Shown: positions 9,341 through 17,932, counted from the stretch's first letter. The stretch: DNA of 64,000 bases from Lysinibacillus pinottii (GCF_024753545.1 NZ_JANTOO010000010.1:477007-541006), one strand, 5' to 3'. Notes: generated from the letters alone by a model not told the origin. Program-made: numbers and translations.

Positions 9341-9521
9341 GTTGTTTCAACATGTACATACTCCTATATCTACAGTTGCGGTTTAGTTGGAGATACTCTT
9401 CAGACGATTTATAAAGTTTATGCACATTTATTTTAAAAAGATAAGGTACATGCATTCTAATCTCATGGATGAAATCATCACTTATAAAAAATTGGGGATA
9501 CATGCTTTTCCCTACCTCCAT
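9315..9521 (-). CDS. Doubtful small ORF in a repeated sequence
   Basis: 68 codons, MEVGKSMYPQFFISDDFIHE..., overlapping the 3' end of the phosphotransferase gene. No ribosome site stands out. A degenerate relative with several stops lies at about 14405-14520 (conserved patches read as GDDFIHE and SMYP). So this is either a small gene of unknown function with a decayed copy, or a non-coding repeat. Confidence 0.3.
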   Translation of the reverse strand: MEVGKSMYPQFFISDDFIHEIRMHVPYLFKINVHKLYKSSEEYLQLNRNCRYRSMYMLKQLIKKWKNH

Positions 9522-9539
9522 ATTAGTTGAATAAGCAAA

Positions 9540-9566
9540 TTGACTGCCTCATACAAAGGCAGTCAC
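9540..9566 (-). terminator. Hairpin terminator of the MDR oxidoreductase gene
   Basis: GACTGCCT (9542-9549) and AGGCAGTC (9557-9564) form a perfect stem just past the stop at 9573. The minus-strand tail is only moderately T-rich. Confidence 0.65.
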
Positions 9567-9572
9567 AATTGC

Positions 9573-10604
9573 TTATTTAAAACCCTCAAGCACAATTTTC
9601 CCAATGGTTTTTCCATTTTCTAGAATAGAGTGCGCCTTTCTCAAATTGTCTGCATTAATGGGATATAGAATTTTAGTTATTGTGGTTTTTAAAATATTAC
9701 TATCCACTAGAATTGCTATTCTATTTAATAATTTATGTTGTTCATTCATATCTTCAGTCTGATACATAGATCGTGTAAACATAAACTCCCACACAAATGT
9801 TGCGCTTTTATTTTTAAGTAATGTCAAATTCATTGGCTCATCTGTTTCTACAATAGAACAAATTGTTCCTTGTGGAGCGATAGCCTCCGCCATATTGACC
9901 CAATATTCTTGTGTCGAATTCAAACATAGAATATAATCAACTGCTTCAAAACCTATTTTTTTTAGCTGTGGAATAAATTCCTCATAGTGATTGATCATAA
10001 AGTCTGCACCTAGTTCAGTAGCCCAAATGCGTGACTCTTGTCTAGAAGCTGTACCTATAACGGTTAATCCAGCCCATTTAGCTAGTTGGATTGCAATAGA
10101 ACCTACCCCACCAGCTGCACCAATAATTAAAATTGTTTTATTTTTATTTTCGTTTGAAAAATGACTAACTTTCATTCTATCAAATATGGCCTCATATGCA
10201 GTAATTGAAGTCAATGGTAATGCGGCAGATTCTGCAAAATTTAATGACTTTGGCTTATGACCTACAATTCTCTCATCGACAAGATGAAATTCGCTATTAC
10301 AGCCTTGGCGAGTTATATCACCAGCATAATATACCTCATCACCAGGTTTAAACAATGTACATAGAGGACCAGCCTCGACGACAATGCCTGCCACATCCCA
10401 CCCTAAAATTTTAGGAATTTCCTCATACTTTTCTTTCGGAGATCTAACTTTATAATCAACAGGGTTCACTGAAACAGCCTTTACTTGAATTAATAAGTCC
10501 CTATCCTTAGCTACCGGCTTTTCTATTTGTATATCTAATAAACTCTTTGCATCATCAACAGGTAAGTATTGATGTAGACCTACAGCTTTCATTTTTTCCA
10601 TCAT
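9573..10604 (-). CDS. Zinc-independent MDR oxidoreductase (quinone reductase-like)
   Basis: About 343 residues from an ATG at 10604, chosen because AAAGGAGC lies just upstream; a longer frame to 10628 has no such site. GroES-like N-terminal domain (VKAVSVNPVDYKVRSP), then a Rossmann fold with IIGAAGGVGSIAIQLAKWAG, and a C-terminal NADNLRKAHSILENGKTIGKIVLEGF. It lacks the structural zinc cysteines and matches the zinc-binding dehydrogenase/ZgcB group, which uses NAD(P)H to reduce quinones or enones. It is divergent from an HxlR regulator, the usual layout for an electrophile-inducible gene. The family is secure, the substrate unknown. Confidence 0.88.
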   Translation of the reverse strand: MMEKMKAVGLHQYLPVDDAKSLLDIQIEKPVAKDRDLLIQVKAVSVNPVDYKVRSPKEKYEEIPKILGWDVAGIVVEAGPLCTLFKPGDEVYYAGDITRQGCNSEFHLVDERIVGHKPKSLNFAESAALPLTSITAYEAIFDRMKVSHFSNENKNKTILIIGAAGGVGSIAIQLAKWAGLTVIGTASRQESRIWATELGADFMINHYEEFIPQLKKIGFEAVDYILCLNSTQEYWVNMAEAIAPQGTICSIVETDEPMNLTLLKNKSATFVWEFMFTRSMYQTEDMNEQHKLLNRIAILVDSNILKTTITKILYPINADNLRKAHSILENGKTIGKIVLEGFK

Positions 10605-10672
10605 TAAAATTGCTCCTTTTCCATTCATTTTTTAATTCTTTATATCAGCTATAATAATACGATGATATATTT

Positions 10673-10718
10673 AATGTAAGTACGCACATTTTTGTTGGAT
10701 AGTATCAATTTGTATACT
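10673..10718. promoter_or_regulatory. Candidate HxlR operator(s) between the divergent pair
   Basis: An imperfect 18-base palindrome, AATGTAAGTACGCACATT, lies at 10673-10690, and AGTAT/ATACT arms lie at 10701-10718. The core ATGTAAGTACGCAC recurs in reverse orientation at 62027-62043, upstream of another oxidoreductase paired with an HxlR gene. The shared motif points to a common operator type. Confidence 0.55.
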
Positions 10719-10739
10719 AAATATTTTGGAGGTTATCTT

Positions 10740-11090
10740 ATGACAGATAATAGTAATTTAACTTTATATACTGCTTGTCCGGATGCCTATGGATGTCCAG
10801 TTGAAGCAACACTCGCAGTAATTGGTGGTAAATGGAAAGGTGTGATTTTATATCACCTTATGTCAGGGACTAAGCGTTTCAATGAATTTAGACGTTTAAT
10901 GCCCGATATTACTCAAAGAATGCTAACGTTACAACTTCGTGAATTAGAAAAGGATGGCATAATCCATAGAGAAATCTTTAAAGAAGTACCACCCAAAGTA
11001 GAATATTCATTAACTGAATTCGGTCGAACACTCGAACCAATAATCAAACTGATGAGAGATTGGGGGGAGCAGTATAATTTAAAAAAATAA
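10740..11090 (+). CDS. HxlR-family transcriptional regulator
   Basis: 116 residues from ATG at 10740 (TTGGAGG upstream); the upstream in-frame extension to 10692 is untranslated leader. Winged helix of the HxlR (PF01638) family: CPVEATLAVIGGKWKGVILYHL, RFNEFRRLMPDITQRMLTLQLRELE, then VPPKVEYSLTEFGRTLEPII. A cysteine near the N-terminus (TACPDAYGCPVEA) fits the redox- or electrophile-sensing subgroup such as YodB/CatR/HypR. It probably controls the divergent oxidoreductase and itself. Its wing motif closely matches the broken HxlR at 62685-63053. Confidence 0.9.
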   Translation: MTDNSNLTLYTACPDAYGCPVEATLAVIGGKWKGVILYHLMSGTKRFNEFRRLMPDITQRMLTLQLRELEKDGIIHREIFKEVPPKVEYSLTEFGRTLEPIIKLMRDWGEQYNLKK

Positions 11091-11210
11091 TATCTTCTTC
11101 GAGTAACAAAATATGTAAATATTAAAAATAGGATGCGGCCGTAAAATGAACAAGAGCCGTTAATGCTCTTAATTCAAACCAAATTTAAATCAGTGACCAT
11201 TTGTTTTATA

Positions 11211-11245
11211 AAAAGCACGCTCATGTTGAGGGTGCTTTTTTCCGT
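11211..11245. terminator. Strong bidirectional terminator
   Basis: AAAAGCAC-G-CTCA and TGAG-G-GTGCTTTT form a long stem with one mismatch and a three-base loop. T runs follow on both strands, so it ends both the HxlR gene and the convergent 11274-11549 gene. Confidence 0.88.
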
Positions 11246-11273
11246 TTAACCACCCTATTTTTCAGAATTATAA

Positions 11274-11549
11274 TTATGAATTTTTAAGAAAGACTTCCTT
11301 TAATAGTAAATACACTATTAAGAATAATAAAGTTACTATGCCAATTTCATAAATTATTCTTATCATATCAAGCTCATAAATTGGATAATAATCATCAACT
11401 TGGAATTCCTGCGTGTGTAATTGCCATAAAGGAACATACCTTTTATCATAAAATTCAAGATGTGGCCCCCACTTTAATGACACAGGTACGTACAATATAC
11501 CTACACAAAAAATTATACTGAAATAGCCAGAAAGCAAAATTTTCTTCAA
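11274..11549 (-). CDS. Hypothetical membrane protein
   Basis: The best start is a TTG at 11549 behind an AAAGGG box, giving about 91 residues: LKKILLSGYFSIIFCVGILYVPVSL, an extracytoplasmic-looking middle (KWGPHLEFYDKRYVPLWQLH), and a second membrane segment IIYEIGIVTLLFLIVYLLLK. A longer open frame extends to 11666 without a ribosome site. Two membrane passes with both ends inside are likely. Family not recognised. A terminator is shared with the convergent HxlR gene. Confidence 0.55.
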   Translation of the reverse strand: MKKILLSGYFSIIFCVGILYVPVSLKWGPHLEFYDKRYVPLWQLHTQEFQVDDYYPIYELDMIRIIYEIGIVTLLFLIVYLLLKEVFLKNS

Positions 11550-11666
11550 GATACCAATCCCTTTCTTATATATGTAATTATTAGTTCCAACATCTTTAGC
11601 TTGTACCTCTCCATCGAAAGGAAGGTGGAACAAAAATCGGAAGTGAAGAATTAAAAAAATACCCAT

Positions 11667-12435
11667 TACGGAGAATGACTTAGGGTCTTGCTGGTATAAC
11701 GAAAATTCCCCCTATAAAACCTTCTTTATAGATGGTCCTGATACCTTTAAATTATCAGAAACTGTTAGATAGATTGATGGAACTTTTGGCGCCTCTAAAA
11801 TCGGGTTCTATTTAAAGTTAGAATATTCTGTTAATTGAGTATGTATTTTTTACAACTCCACAAAGTTGCTGTAGATACTGGTTCTATACCAAACACAACA
11901 CAAAAAATCCCACGGAAAAGCAGACTTCTTTTCCGTAGGATTCTTTTATCATTAATTGAATATCATGTTGTACTTATAGTAGTGATACGAAACTCCTGGC
12001 GCTAACACTTTAATAAGTGGATACATTTTGCAATGGTTCCTGTCCAACTGGACGTTTCTATGGAAGATTAGAATGTGCTTTTTTTTTACATTAAAGATAA
12101 ACGGCTAAAATCGATAAAATGTATCTTCACTATCTGCCATGGGAGGCCTAACGCTTCACTCTTTAACATATTCTAGAATAATGTTTTTTAGACAGAATTC
12201 GTCTTTATTCTACACAAACTGTATTGACTTTATATTTCCCTTATATAATACTATTTTTAAGTATGATAAATCTACCAAAGTTTTAGTATGTTATCCAGTA
12301 GTAAAGCCTCTATCCATTATATATCGATTAACTTTATTCCAGATTTTTGAGCTTGCTTGAATTCATTAGAGATTTTACATTTAACTATCAACGAAGAGGC
12401 TAAACCACTGAAACTTTGGTATAGGGGGAAAAAAC
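11667..12435. other. Long spacer with a terminator hairpin
   Basis: No convincing gene. ACGGAAAAG and CTTTTCCGT (about 11911-11936), flanked by further pairing and then TTCTTTTATC, form a clear terminator at 11907-11950 although no gene precedes it on the plus strand, so a lost gene may have stood here. A 73-codon open frame at 12139-12360 has no ribosome site and no recognisable content. Confidence 0.5.
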
Positions 12436-14094
12436 ATGAAGAGCATTAAAAAGCGGTTACTTTTTTTCACATTGGGATTACTATTAGTAGCCTCCATTGT
12501 TAATGCGGGCTTAGCTGTATGGATTGTTAATAAAAAGAGCCAAGAAGTACTAATAGAAAAGGCTCAAGAGCAAGTTTTTGAAATGGCTAAACAAGCCGAA
12601 ACAATTTTAAATGCTGAAACAGATCCAATACCTGAACTACAAAAATTAGTTGATACAAAAGTACAACAGGACAATGTAACATACGCCATTATTATTGATA
12701 AAAATGTCAAAGCTGTTGCACATAGTGACTCAAATAAGTTAAATAAAGTCTATGAGGATGACTACACAATAGAAGGGGCCACTAAAGGGGTAAAACAATT
12801 TACAAGATGGTATGCCGAAGTTCAAGGTATATGGACGTATGATATTATGGAACCTATTTACCGTAATGGTGAGCTTTATGGTGTTATGGACATCGGAGTC
12901 CCTGAAAGTGGAATCAAATCCATTATTGAACCTGTTCTAATGTTTCAAATCATTATTGGCATCGCTAGTTTTTTAATTATTGGTAGCTTAATGTGGTGGA
13001 TTATTGATCGTATCGTTAGAGCACTAAAAAGTTTAGAAAATACGCTACAGCAAACCGCAAATTTAGATTTCCATGAAAGTGTGGAATTAGTAAAGCTATC
13101 GAATCACAAAGATGAAATTGGACAAATGGCTCAAGGCATCACAGCCATGCGTTCCGCCCTTAGAGATATAACGGTTAATATTCAAAGTACAAGCAATGAG
13201 TTAGTAGAATCATCTACAACACTTTTACAGATTGCAGATGATACTGTACAAACAACGGATGAAATTGGTATAGCGATTAGCGAAATTGCTAAATCCACTG
13301 AGGAGCAGGCATACGATACCGAAAAAGGAGCCGAACAATTAGAACAGCTTTCAAGCAATATTGACCGTGTATTTGAGCATACTGAAAAAATTGCAACAAT
13401 GACAGCTCAAATTGATGATTTAAGCAATCAAGGTGTAGATACAGTTCAGCAGCTTTCTATATGGTCAGAAAAAAATCGCGATTCATCACAGCAAGTTAGT
13501 ACAATTGTTCAAGAAGTTGATAAAACATCTTCAGACATTTCGAGTATTGTTAATACAATTACAGAAATTGCTTCCCAAACAAATTTACTTGCTCTTAACG
13601 CTTCGATTGAATCTGCTCGTGTTGGCGAGGCTGGTAAAGGCTTTGCAGTTGTTGCTGATGAAATTCGGAAGCTATCTGAGCAAACATCTAACGCAACAGA
13701 AATTATTAAAAGTAAAATTACAGCCATTCAAGCGATTTCGAAAAGTGCTGTAACGGAAATCAAAACTAGCATTGAAATCGTTGAACAAAATGCAAAGGCA
13801 GCTACAGACACTAGCAATATTTTCAATACAATTAAAGAGGCTTTAGATCAAACAATTGAAGTTGCTCGTGATGTTCAGCAGCTTTCATCTGAAATGAATC
13901 AGAGCAAGGAGAAAATTATTAGCTCTATTCACAATATTTCTGGGTCGGCAGTGGAAACATCTGCTGGAACAGAGCAAGTCTCCGCATCTGCACAAGAACA
14001 ATTAAAGAGTATCAACATCGTATCAGAAAAAGCTCGTGACCTGAATTTATTCGCGGAGCAACTAAGAAAAGAAATAGATAAATTTTCACTGTAA
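12436..14094 (+). CDS. Methyl-accepting chemotaxis protein
   Basis: 552 residues. TM1 is LLFFTLGLLLVASIVNAGLAV near residues 9-29. An extracellular sensor of about 135 residues follows (IIDKNVKAVAHSDSNKLNKV..., a single-Cache-like pattern), then TM2 (IIIGIASFLIIGSLMWWII, about 178-196), a HAMP linker and a cytoplasmic signalling domain with the conserved hairpin tip EIASQTNLLALNASIESAR. The receptor senses an external ligand and controls CheA. The ligand is unknown. AGGGGG precedes the ATG and a strong terminator follows. No other chemotaxis genes are nearby, as is normal for receptor genes. Confidence 0.95.
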   Translation: MKSIKKRLLFFTLGLLLVASIVNAGLAVWIVNKKSQEVLIEKAQEQVFEMAKQAETILNAETDPIPELQKLVDTKVQQDNVTYAIIIDKNVKAVAHSDSNKLNKVYEDDYTIEGATKGVKQFTRWYAEVQGIWTYDIMEPIYRNGELYGVMDIGVPESGIKSIIEPVLMFQIIIGIASFLIIGSLMWWIIDRIVRALKSLENTLQQTANLDFHESVELVKLSNHKDEIGQMAQGITAMRSALRDITVNIQSTSNELVESSTTLLQIADDTVQTTDEIGIAISEIAKSTEEQAYDTEKGAEQLEQLSSNIDRVFEHTEKIATMTAQIDDLSNQGVDTVQQLSIWSEKNRDSSQQVSTIVQEVDKTSSDISSIVNTITEIASQTNLLALNASIESARVGEAGKGFAVVADEIRKLSEQTSNATEIIKSKITAIQAISKSAVTEIKTSIEIVEQNAKAATDTSNIFNTIKEALDQTIEVARDVQQLSSEMNQSKEKIISSIHNISGSAVETSAGTEQVSASAQEQLKSINIVSEKARDLNLFAEQLRKEIDKFSL

Positions 14095-14120
14095 AACATT
14101 ATTTTAAATAAAGGTATTGT

Positions 14121-14176
14121 AGCTCGAATCATCGCGCAAGGCACATGTTGAAGTGTCTTGCCAATGTTCGGGCTTT
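14121..14176 (+). terminator. Terminator of the chemotaxis receptor gene
   Basis: A nested hairpin: outer arms AGCTCGAA/TTCGGGCT, inner arms GCAAGGCAC/GTGTCTTGC, then TTATTTTTAT. Confidence 0.9.
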
Positions 14177-14565
14177 ATTTTTATGTCGCTCACTTACAGT
14201 AGGTTATGTATATTATGATTTCTAAAACTTTGTTCAATTTTGCTTTAAGTAGGCTAACAGTGCGATTGCCCATCCCCTACGGCAAAATATTAACTGACGT
14301 AATGAACAACCTAATAAACCCCAATTTTTAATTTTTTTCTTTTTTAATCGGTGCTGTCATGCCACTTAATTTATGGAAATGCACTATCAATAACATTCAT
14401 TCGAAAAAGATGAGATACATGTATCTACCCTCATGGATAAAATCATCACCTTAAATTCATTTGAAAAATCTTATGAAATCAAATCATGATGATTTTGGGG
14501 TACATACTATTCCTTACCTCTCCCCTCAACCTTTCATGTTATATTTAATAACTTAATACACTACA
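14177..14565. other. Spacer containing a degenerate repeat
   Basis: No intact gene. 14405-14520 resembles 9415-9520 (shared patches around CTCATGGAT, AAATCATCAC and GGGGTACAT) but is full of stops in the corresponding frame. Confidence 0.45.
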
Positions 14566-14644
14566 ACAAACATTGATATATCAACGTTCCCCCACAAAAA
14601 AACACCCGTTTTGTAAACGAGTGTTTCGAATCTTTTATGACAAC
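14566..14644. repeat. 79-bp dispersed repeat, copy 1
   Basis: Matches 16888-16966 over 79 bases with about two differences. It carries the terminator hairpin at 14601-14626. In both places it lies at the 3' end of a leftward gene. A weaker third copy of the flanking part is at 18535-18620. Confidence 0.85.
14601..14626 (-). terminator. Rho-independent terminator inside the 79-bp repeat
   Basis: AACACCCGTTT and AAACGAGTGTT pair with one mismatch around TGT; the minus strand then reads a run of Ts. It lies about 180 bases beyond the stop of the 14807-16165 gene; another small hairpin at 14752-14773 lies nearer. Confidence 0.8.
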
Positions 14645-14806
14645 TGTTTTTTTCAAAATAACAATTAGGTTGCCCAATGCCATCTAACATAACCACCACC
14701 GACATCATTTGTTTGTTTTGGAATACTACATCAAATTTCTTTATTTCATAAAAACACCTCATATGAGATGTTTAGTTTCTTCAGTCTAATAAATCGTAAA
14801 TCTATA

Positions 14807-16165
14807 TTACTGCTCTAAAACCTCTTGGATAGATTGTTCTAAAATATCCATTGCCAGTTCTAATTCATGTTCCTTAATGATAAGTGGTGGAGTGAGAGTA
14901 AGCACATTTCCTTGGGATACTTTAAAACTTAATCCCTTTTCCATACATTTATACATAACTTGCTCTGCTTCAGATATAGCTTTTTCTTTCGAATTGCGAT
15001 TTAATACTAATTCTACTCCGTATAAAAGACCGATTCCTCGAACATCACCTATAATTTCATAGTGCTCTTGCATCTTTTTAAGACGTATTCTCATATAATT
15101 TCCTAATTGATTAGCTTTATCAATTAATTTAAAATCCTCGATATAATTAAGAGTAGCCAATGCTGCTGCACAACCTAATGCACTTTTTTCATGAGTGTAA
15201 TGACCGAGTGCAATATCTTGGGCAACATCAAGTTCTCCTTTTACAAGCATCGCTGCCATTGGAAATACGCCTCCACCCAATCCTTTTCCCAATAAAACAA
15301 TATCTGGAATAACTCCAAAGTTTTCAAAAGTGAACATTTTACCTGTTCGCCCTAAAGCTGTTGGAATTTCATCAAAAATCAATAATATATTGTTCCTATC
15401 ACAAATATTACGTAAACGTTGATAGTACTCTTTTGGTGGGATATGTACGTCTGTACAACGAACAGGCTCTAAAATAATTGCACCGATTTCATTTTCTCTT
15501 TCAAGTACATATTCTAGATAGTCAAGGGATTTAAATCTACCATTGACATCATCAAATAAACCACGATATGAATTGTAAGGAGCTATATGCAGACTCCCTG
15601 GCATTAGAGGGCCCATACCGTTACGGAAAAGTGCTTCTCCTCCAACTGAAATAGCGTCTAAAGATGCACCATGAAATGAATCCCACATAGATATAGTTTT
15701 AAATTTACCTGTTACCTTTCTAACAAGTTTTAAAGCCATTCCAACAGCTGAAGTTCCCCCAGGAGTCAACAGTACTTTATTTAAACTTTCTGGTGCAATA
15801 TCAACTAATTTTTTTGCCAACTGGATCGCAACTTTATTTGTATAACGTCTTGGTGAGAATGGAAGAATATCCAACTGCTCTTTTACTGCTTGGATAACAT
15901 ATTCATTACCATAGCCTATTTGATGAACATTATTTCCATGAAAATCCATATACTTCCTTCCATCTATATCCTCTATGTAAATTCCATAGCTTTTTTCAAT
16001 AATATTTAAACAAGGAGTAGAAAGAGATTGATGTAAATAATACTTAGAGTCATCGTTTAAAAACTCAAAAGATTCTTTGCTCAAATGTTTTTCTTGCCAT
16101 AAAGAACGAGTTTTTGTTAAATTAATGTCCCCCTCTGTTCTTAACACTTCAATGTTTTCTTCCAT
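14807..16165 (-). CDS. Class III aminotransferase-fold PLP enzyme, PbfA-like
   Basis: 452 residues with the class III aminotransferase layout: TPGGTSAVGMALKLVRKVTG (phosphate-binding region), SFHGASLDAIS, FDEIPTALGRTGKMF with the PLP aspartate, and the Schiff-base lysine in LLGKGLGGG. The N-terminus (TEGDINLTKTRSLW... HQSLSTPCLNII... FHGNNVHQIGYGN) strongly recalls PbfA, which converts (R)-1-hydroxy-2-aminoethylphosphonate to phosphonoacetaldehyde and ammonia. The resemblance is from memory, not alignment. No phnW, phnX or phosphonate transporter genes lie in the window, so the role here is less certain. GGAGGAG precedes the ATG. An ordinary omega-aminotransferase is the alternative. Confidence 0.7.
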   Translation of the reverse strand: MEENIEVLRTEGDINLTKTRSLWQEKHLSKESFEFLNDDSKYYLHQSLSTPCLNIIEKSYGIYIEDIDGRKYMDFHGNNVHQIGYGNEYVIQAVKEQLDILPFSPRRYTNKVAIQLAKKLVDIAPESLNKVLLTPGGTSAVGMALKLVRKVTGKFKTISMWDSFHGASLDAISVGGEALFRNGMGPLMPGSLHIAPYNSYRGLFDDVNGRFKSLDYLEYVLERENEIGAIILEPVRCTDVHIPPKEYYQRLRNICDRNNILLIFDEIPTALGRTGKMFTFENFGVIPDIVLLGKGLGGGVFPMAAMLVKGELDVAQDIALGHYTHEKSALGCAAALATLNYIEDFKLIDKANQLGNYMRIRLKKMQEHYEIIGDVRGIGLLYGVELVLNRNSKEKAISEAEQVMYKCMEKGLSFKVSQGNVLTLTPPLIIKEHELELAMDILEQSIQEVLEQ

Positions 16166-16887
16166 TATTTCTTCTCCTCCATTATAGGTAATTAATTCTT
16201 TTACCTAAACAAAATAACATTTGTTTTTTAATTAGATATTAATATCTTGTAAATCTTTTCACCTAATCACATTTATACGTAGTTGTTGGTTGTGAATCAA
16301 GGGTGAGGAACTGCCCTATACTTACTTATCAGGGCAAAATAAAAAACCACTCAATGGAGTGGTTAAAAATTTTTAATATGCGTTTTTGCCTAAATGAAAT
16401 AAGCGTTAAATTTCTAAATTAAAATTGAAGCTTTTTTTCGTAAAATGACTATTTTTATCTTTTCCATAGTCAATTTTATATATTTGGTATAAAACAGCTT
16501 TTGCATCTATTATTTTATTGTGGTGAATCGATAAAATAAATATATTAGTAGAACTATATACCATAGGTACGTACTAACATGCCATTTAATACTTTTTATC
16601 TAGCTATAGCTAAATTTAACTCGAACAATTATTATCCTATCATTTCTAGCAACGCCATTTCAAGGGAGGATTACTGCCAAATCCTTGGTGGTCATATTCT
16701 AATTATATGGCGTGCAATTCTTATCACGCCAATTATTTCGTCATTCACTGGCGTGAATTGGCGTTGTTTTATCCCTTCATAAGCCAAAAGATACATTTTT
16801 GCTAAATCCAAAGTAAAAACTTAAAATTATTTCTCCTACTTGTCCCTCTCCCTATTACATTCAGCATTAATAAATTAATGAACTAAC
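16166..16887. other. Spacer with a terminator-like hairpin
   Basis: No convincing gene. A perfect 8-bp stem AACCACTC/GAGTGGTT (16345-16364) with T runs on both sides is a good bidirectional terminator. Near 16710-16766 GGCGTG and CACGCC alternate several times, giving alternative stem-loops. The 67-codon frame over this region lacks a ribosome site and is probably not coding. Confidence 0.5.
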
Positions 16888-16966
16888 ACAAACATTGATA
16901 TATCAACGTTTTCCCACAAAAAAACACCCGTTTTGTAAACGAGTGTTTCGAATCTTTTATGACAAC
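16888..16966. repeat. 79-bp dispersed repeat, copy 2, with terminator
   Basis: Near-identical to 14566-14644. It contains the hairpin at 16923-16948 that terminates ypjP, and it overlaps the last codons of ypjP. Confidence 0.85.
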
Positions 16967-17565
16967 CACTTCGGTGGTGTGTTTTTTTCCCAATAAATAT
17001 CGCCTAGGTTATAATGTGCCATGAAGTTGTCCTCGACACTGTGATAATGGAAGTTGTAATAATAGCCTTCCTGTGGTCTTTTTTCTGTACGTACATGGAA
17101 GCGGATTACATCAGCTCCTGTGTCGGTGTTGATCACGTTAAAAATTTTCTCACCATAATTACCACTTGGCTTTTCTGAGATGGTTAAAGATGCTAAAGCT
17201 TGCTCGTCCAAACTAGCGACAGTCATTGCAATCGCCTCCTCCATTTTTGGGAAGATGATGTTGTCGAATTCATGGCTAATTTTTGGACCAATTTTAGTAC
17301 CAAACTTTATGTATGATTGCTCTCTCGCTGCATCCATAAGCAAGGCATTATAATCAATTTCTTCCTCTTGGATATGAACCTGCTCGTCCCTACTAAGATC
17401 AGGCTCAGCAGCTAGAGCCGTGCTTGTCCCTGATGCAGGACCAATAGATGCACGATTCGAAGGATTTTGATCAAATGCTTCCCATATTTCATGCGTTGGC
17501 GTAATTAAACCAAATGTTAAAAACGCAACCATTATGACAATACTTTTTTTAACCCACGTTTTCAT
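16957..17565 (-). CDS. ypjP: YpjP-like protein
   Basis: 202 residues. The N-terminal hydrophobic segment (MKTWVKKSIVIMVAFLTFGLITPTHEIWEAFDQ) serves as a signal or anchor. The conserved body contains AREQSYIKFGTKIGPKI, FPKMEEAIA and the C-terminal block FHVRTEKRPQEGYYYNFHYH... YNLGDIYWEKNTPPKW, the pattern of the YpjP family (PF14005), about 203 residues in B. subtilis. Function unknown; probably extracytoplasmic. The 3' end lies inside the dispersed 79-bp repeat, which supplies its terminator. AGGTGATAC precedes the ATG. Confidence 0.88.
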   Translation of the reverse strand: MKTWVKKSIVIMVAFLTFGLITPTHEIWEAFDQNPSNRASIGPASGTSTALAAEPDLSRDEQVHIQEEEIDYNALLMDAAREQSYIKFGTKIGPKISHEFDNIIFPKMEEAIAMTVASLDEQALASLTISEKPSGNYGEKIFNVINTDTGADVIRFHVRTEKRPQEGYYYNFHYHSVEDNFMAHYNLGDIYWEKNTPPKWLS

Positions 17566-17707
17566 TCAGTATCACCTACTCTTTATGTACAAATTGGTAA
17601 TTCTCCTATTATTATATACGTTCTCGCCATTAAAAGGTTTCATATTTCTATAATTCATTGTACAATATTTATGAATAATGTGTCGTTTTTTAAAGGAGGT
17701 ACAAAGC

Positions 17708-17779
17708 ATGAGCATCGCAATGGGTATTGGTCTTTTATTAATGTTAGGTTATTTATCATCTTTATGTTTCACGGACTAA
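17708..17779 (+). CDS. 23-residue hydrophobic peptide
   Basis: ATG at 17708, eight bases after a near-perfect AAAGGAGG. The product is 23 residues, MSIAMGIGLLLMLGYLSSLC plus FTD, a single membrane segment. The stop at 17779 is followed closely by a strong terminator (17813-17850). The three elements in the right order make a short transcription unit plausible. Family unknown; small regulatory membrane peptides and toxin-like peptides look similar. It is divergent from ypjP. Confidence 0.6.
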   Translation: MSIAMGIGLLLMLGYLSSLCFTD

Positions 17780-17812
17780 TTTTTTTATTTTGTAATATGT
17801 ACCCTACAAAGC

Positions 17813-17850
17813 CCTCAAAAGCCTGTTCTATGCAGCTTTTGGGGTTTTTC
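17813..17850 (+). terminator. Rho-independent terminator
   Basis: CCTCAAAAGC (17813-17822) pairs with GCTTTTGGGG (17835-17844), then TTTTTC. It ends the 23-residue peptide unit. Confidence 0.85.
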
Positions 17851-17895
17851 ATTTTTCTTTACAATGCATTTTAACGCAAAATAATGCACACAGTT

Positions 17896-17932
17896 GGGGC
17901 TTGTTTTGGGACTATGTTGGGGCTTGTTGGGG
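17896..17932 (+). other. G-run cluster, possible G-quadruplex
   Basis: Four runs of three or four G (17896-17899, 17908-17910, 17919-17922, 17929-17932) within 37 bases, with loops of 6-8 bases and the word GTTGGGGC repeated. Striking in AT-rich surroundings. No gene covers it. Confidence 0.5.

Noticed and set aside
12139..12360. 73-codon open frame before the chemotaxis gene
   Set aside because: No ribosome site and no recognisable composition; AT-rich spacer.
13505..13753. 82-codon plus-strand frame and 72-codon minus-strand frame
   Set aside because: Shadows within the highly conserved signalling domain of the chemotaxis receptor.
14553..14762. 69-codon minus-strand frame that could be a second ypjP end
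   Set aside because: Similarity to ypjP is convincing only in the 79-bp repeat after the stop codon; the coding part does not align.
16579..16782. 67-codon frame with repeated GGCGTG/CACGCC
   Set aside because: No ribosome site; the repeats are better seen as alternative hairpins in non-coding DNA.
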